Part shown: positions 63,896 to 64,000 of the stretch, piece after piece
Layout of the letters: each line of letters starts with the position of its first letter
Numbering within the stretch: the first letter of the stretch is position 1
DNA from: Neobacillus cucumis
GTDB lineage: Bacteria > Bacillota > Bacilli > Bacillales_B > DSM-18226
NCBI RefSeq assembly: GCF_023715505.1
Contig: NZ_JAMBOH010000006.1
Coordinates: 124,001-188,000, forward strand
Direction of reading: 5' to 3'
Length of the DNA: 64,000 nucleotides
The notes under the pieces: model-generated
Databases searched by the model: none
Seen by the model: only the letters and a program-made list of their open reading frames with translations
Told to the model about the DNA's origin: nothing
Program-made: the position numbers and the translations under genes

Positions 63896-64000
63896 ATGCC
63901 AGTTAATTCATTTGAAAATTATCCTATGTCGTGGAAGCCGGATAAAAAACAGCTTGTCCCTCCACTGTATCGATCGATTGCCAGTTTGCTGGAATATGAT
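63896..64000 (+). CDS. MocR-type (GntR/aminotransferase-like) regulator, partial
   Basis: Only the first 35 codons are in the window: MPVNSFENYPMSWKPDKKQL, then PPLYRSIASLLEYD. This start matches PLP-dependent aminotransferase-like regulators with an N-terminal GntR helix-turn-helix. GAGGAGGG precedes the ATG. It is cut by the window end, not by mutation. It probably controls the divergent azlCD operon; the aminotransferase-like domain itself is not seen. Confidence 0.65.
   Translation, partial: MPVNSFENYPMSWKPDKKQLVPPLYRSIASLLEYD

Noticed and set aside
1..64000. tRNA or rRNA genes, integrases, IS elements, prophage
   Set aside because: None could be recognised on either strand.

Overview
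The window looks like chromosome from a low-GC, endospore-forming Bacillaceae species (Neobacillus/Mesobacillus/Bacillus type). Strong AGGAGG-type ribosome binding sites, TTG/GTG starts, intrinsic terminators, sinI/sinR, pdaA (spore cortex), a Spo0E-like protein, and gene order resembling the B. subtilis yfk-yfj region all point that way. The species cannot be named from sequence alone.

Layout. 0-6.3 kb: MFS efflux gene, topB, a lone hutH, two small conserved genes. 6.7-7.4 kb: a class-I cyclic-di-GMP riboswitch directly in front of a 47-codon sinI-like gene, convergent with sinR across a shared bidirectional terminator. 7.7-21.4 kb: map and a housekeeping block parallel to B. subtilis yfkK-I-H-F-E-D and pdaA (yfjS), interrupted by pfeT, a class I fumarase, and a frameshifted NERD gene preceded by seven TGTAGAAT-type repeats, mostly 20-21 bp apart. 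21.5-47.0 kb: a catabolic island between pdaA and rlmCD. 47.2-55.0 kb: rlmCD, an ABC-F gene, a decayed MFS gene, a DUF1540 gene and a polar amino acid ABC transporter. 55.4-61.3 kb: complete rbsRKDACB ribose operon with a perfect cre site. 61.5-64 kb: a dihydrouridine synthase, azlCD and the start of a MocR-type regulator that runs off the window.

The catabolic island behaves as one regulon. It encodes a PrpR-N/PAS/AAA+/Fis sigma-54 activator, and I find five GG-N10-GC (-24/-12) promoters, each preceded by TGTTTCA half-sites. Two of these upstream sites have the same 40-bp inverted geometry. The promoters precede (1) a class III CoA-transferase, hydroxyacyl-CoA dehydrogenase, acyl-CoA dehydrogenase (carrying a nonsense codon) and ETF, followed by a menaquinone-linked ETF oxidoreductase and enoyl-CoA hydratase; (2) an ADP-forming acyl-CoA synthetase, two SDRs, a second acyl-CoA dehydrogenase, a crotonase without hydratase glutamates and a double CMD-domain protein; (3) an LLM flavin monooxygenase, a phosphotriesterase-like hydrolase/lactonase and the activator; (4) an organic-anion MFS carrier; (5) a Spo0E-like protein, an FMN reductase, an unknown protein, thiolase and semialdehyde dehydrogenase. 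My inference is uptake of an organic acid, possibly flavin-dependent oxygenation and lactone opening, CoA activation and beta-oxidation, with electrons passed to menaquinone. The actual substrate cannot be read from the sequence.

The most notable items are the c-di-GMP riboswitch on sinI, the sigma-54 regulon with its operator architecture and Spo0E-like member, and the 21-bp-periodic TGTAGAAT array. Three genes are visibly broken (NERD, an acyl-CoA dehydrogenase, an MFS carrier), and three families of dispersed non-coding repeats are present in two or three copies each.
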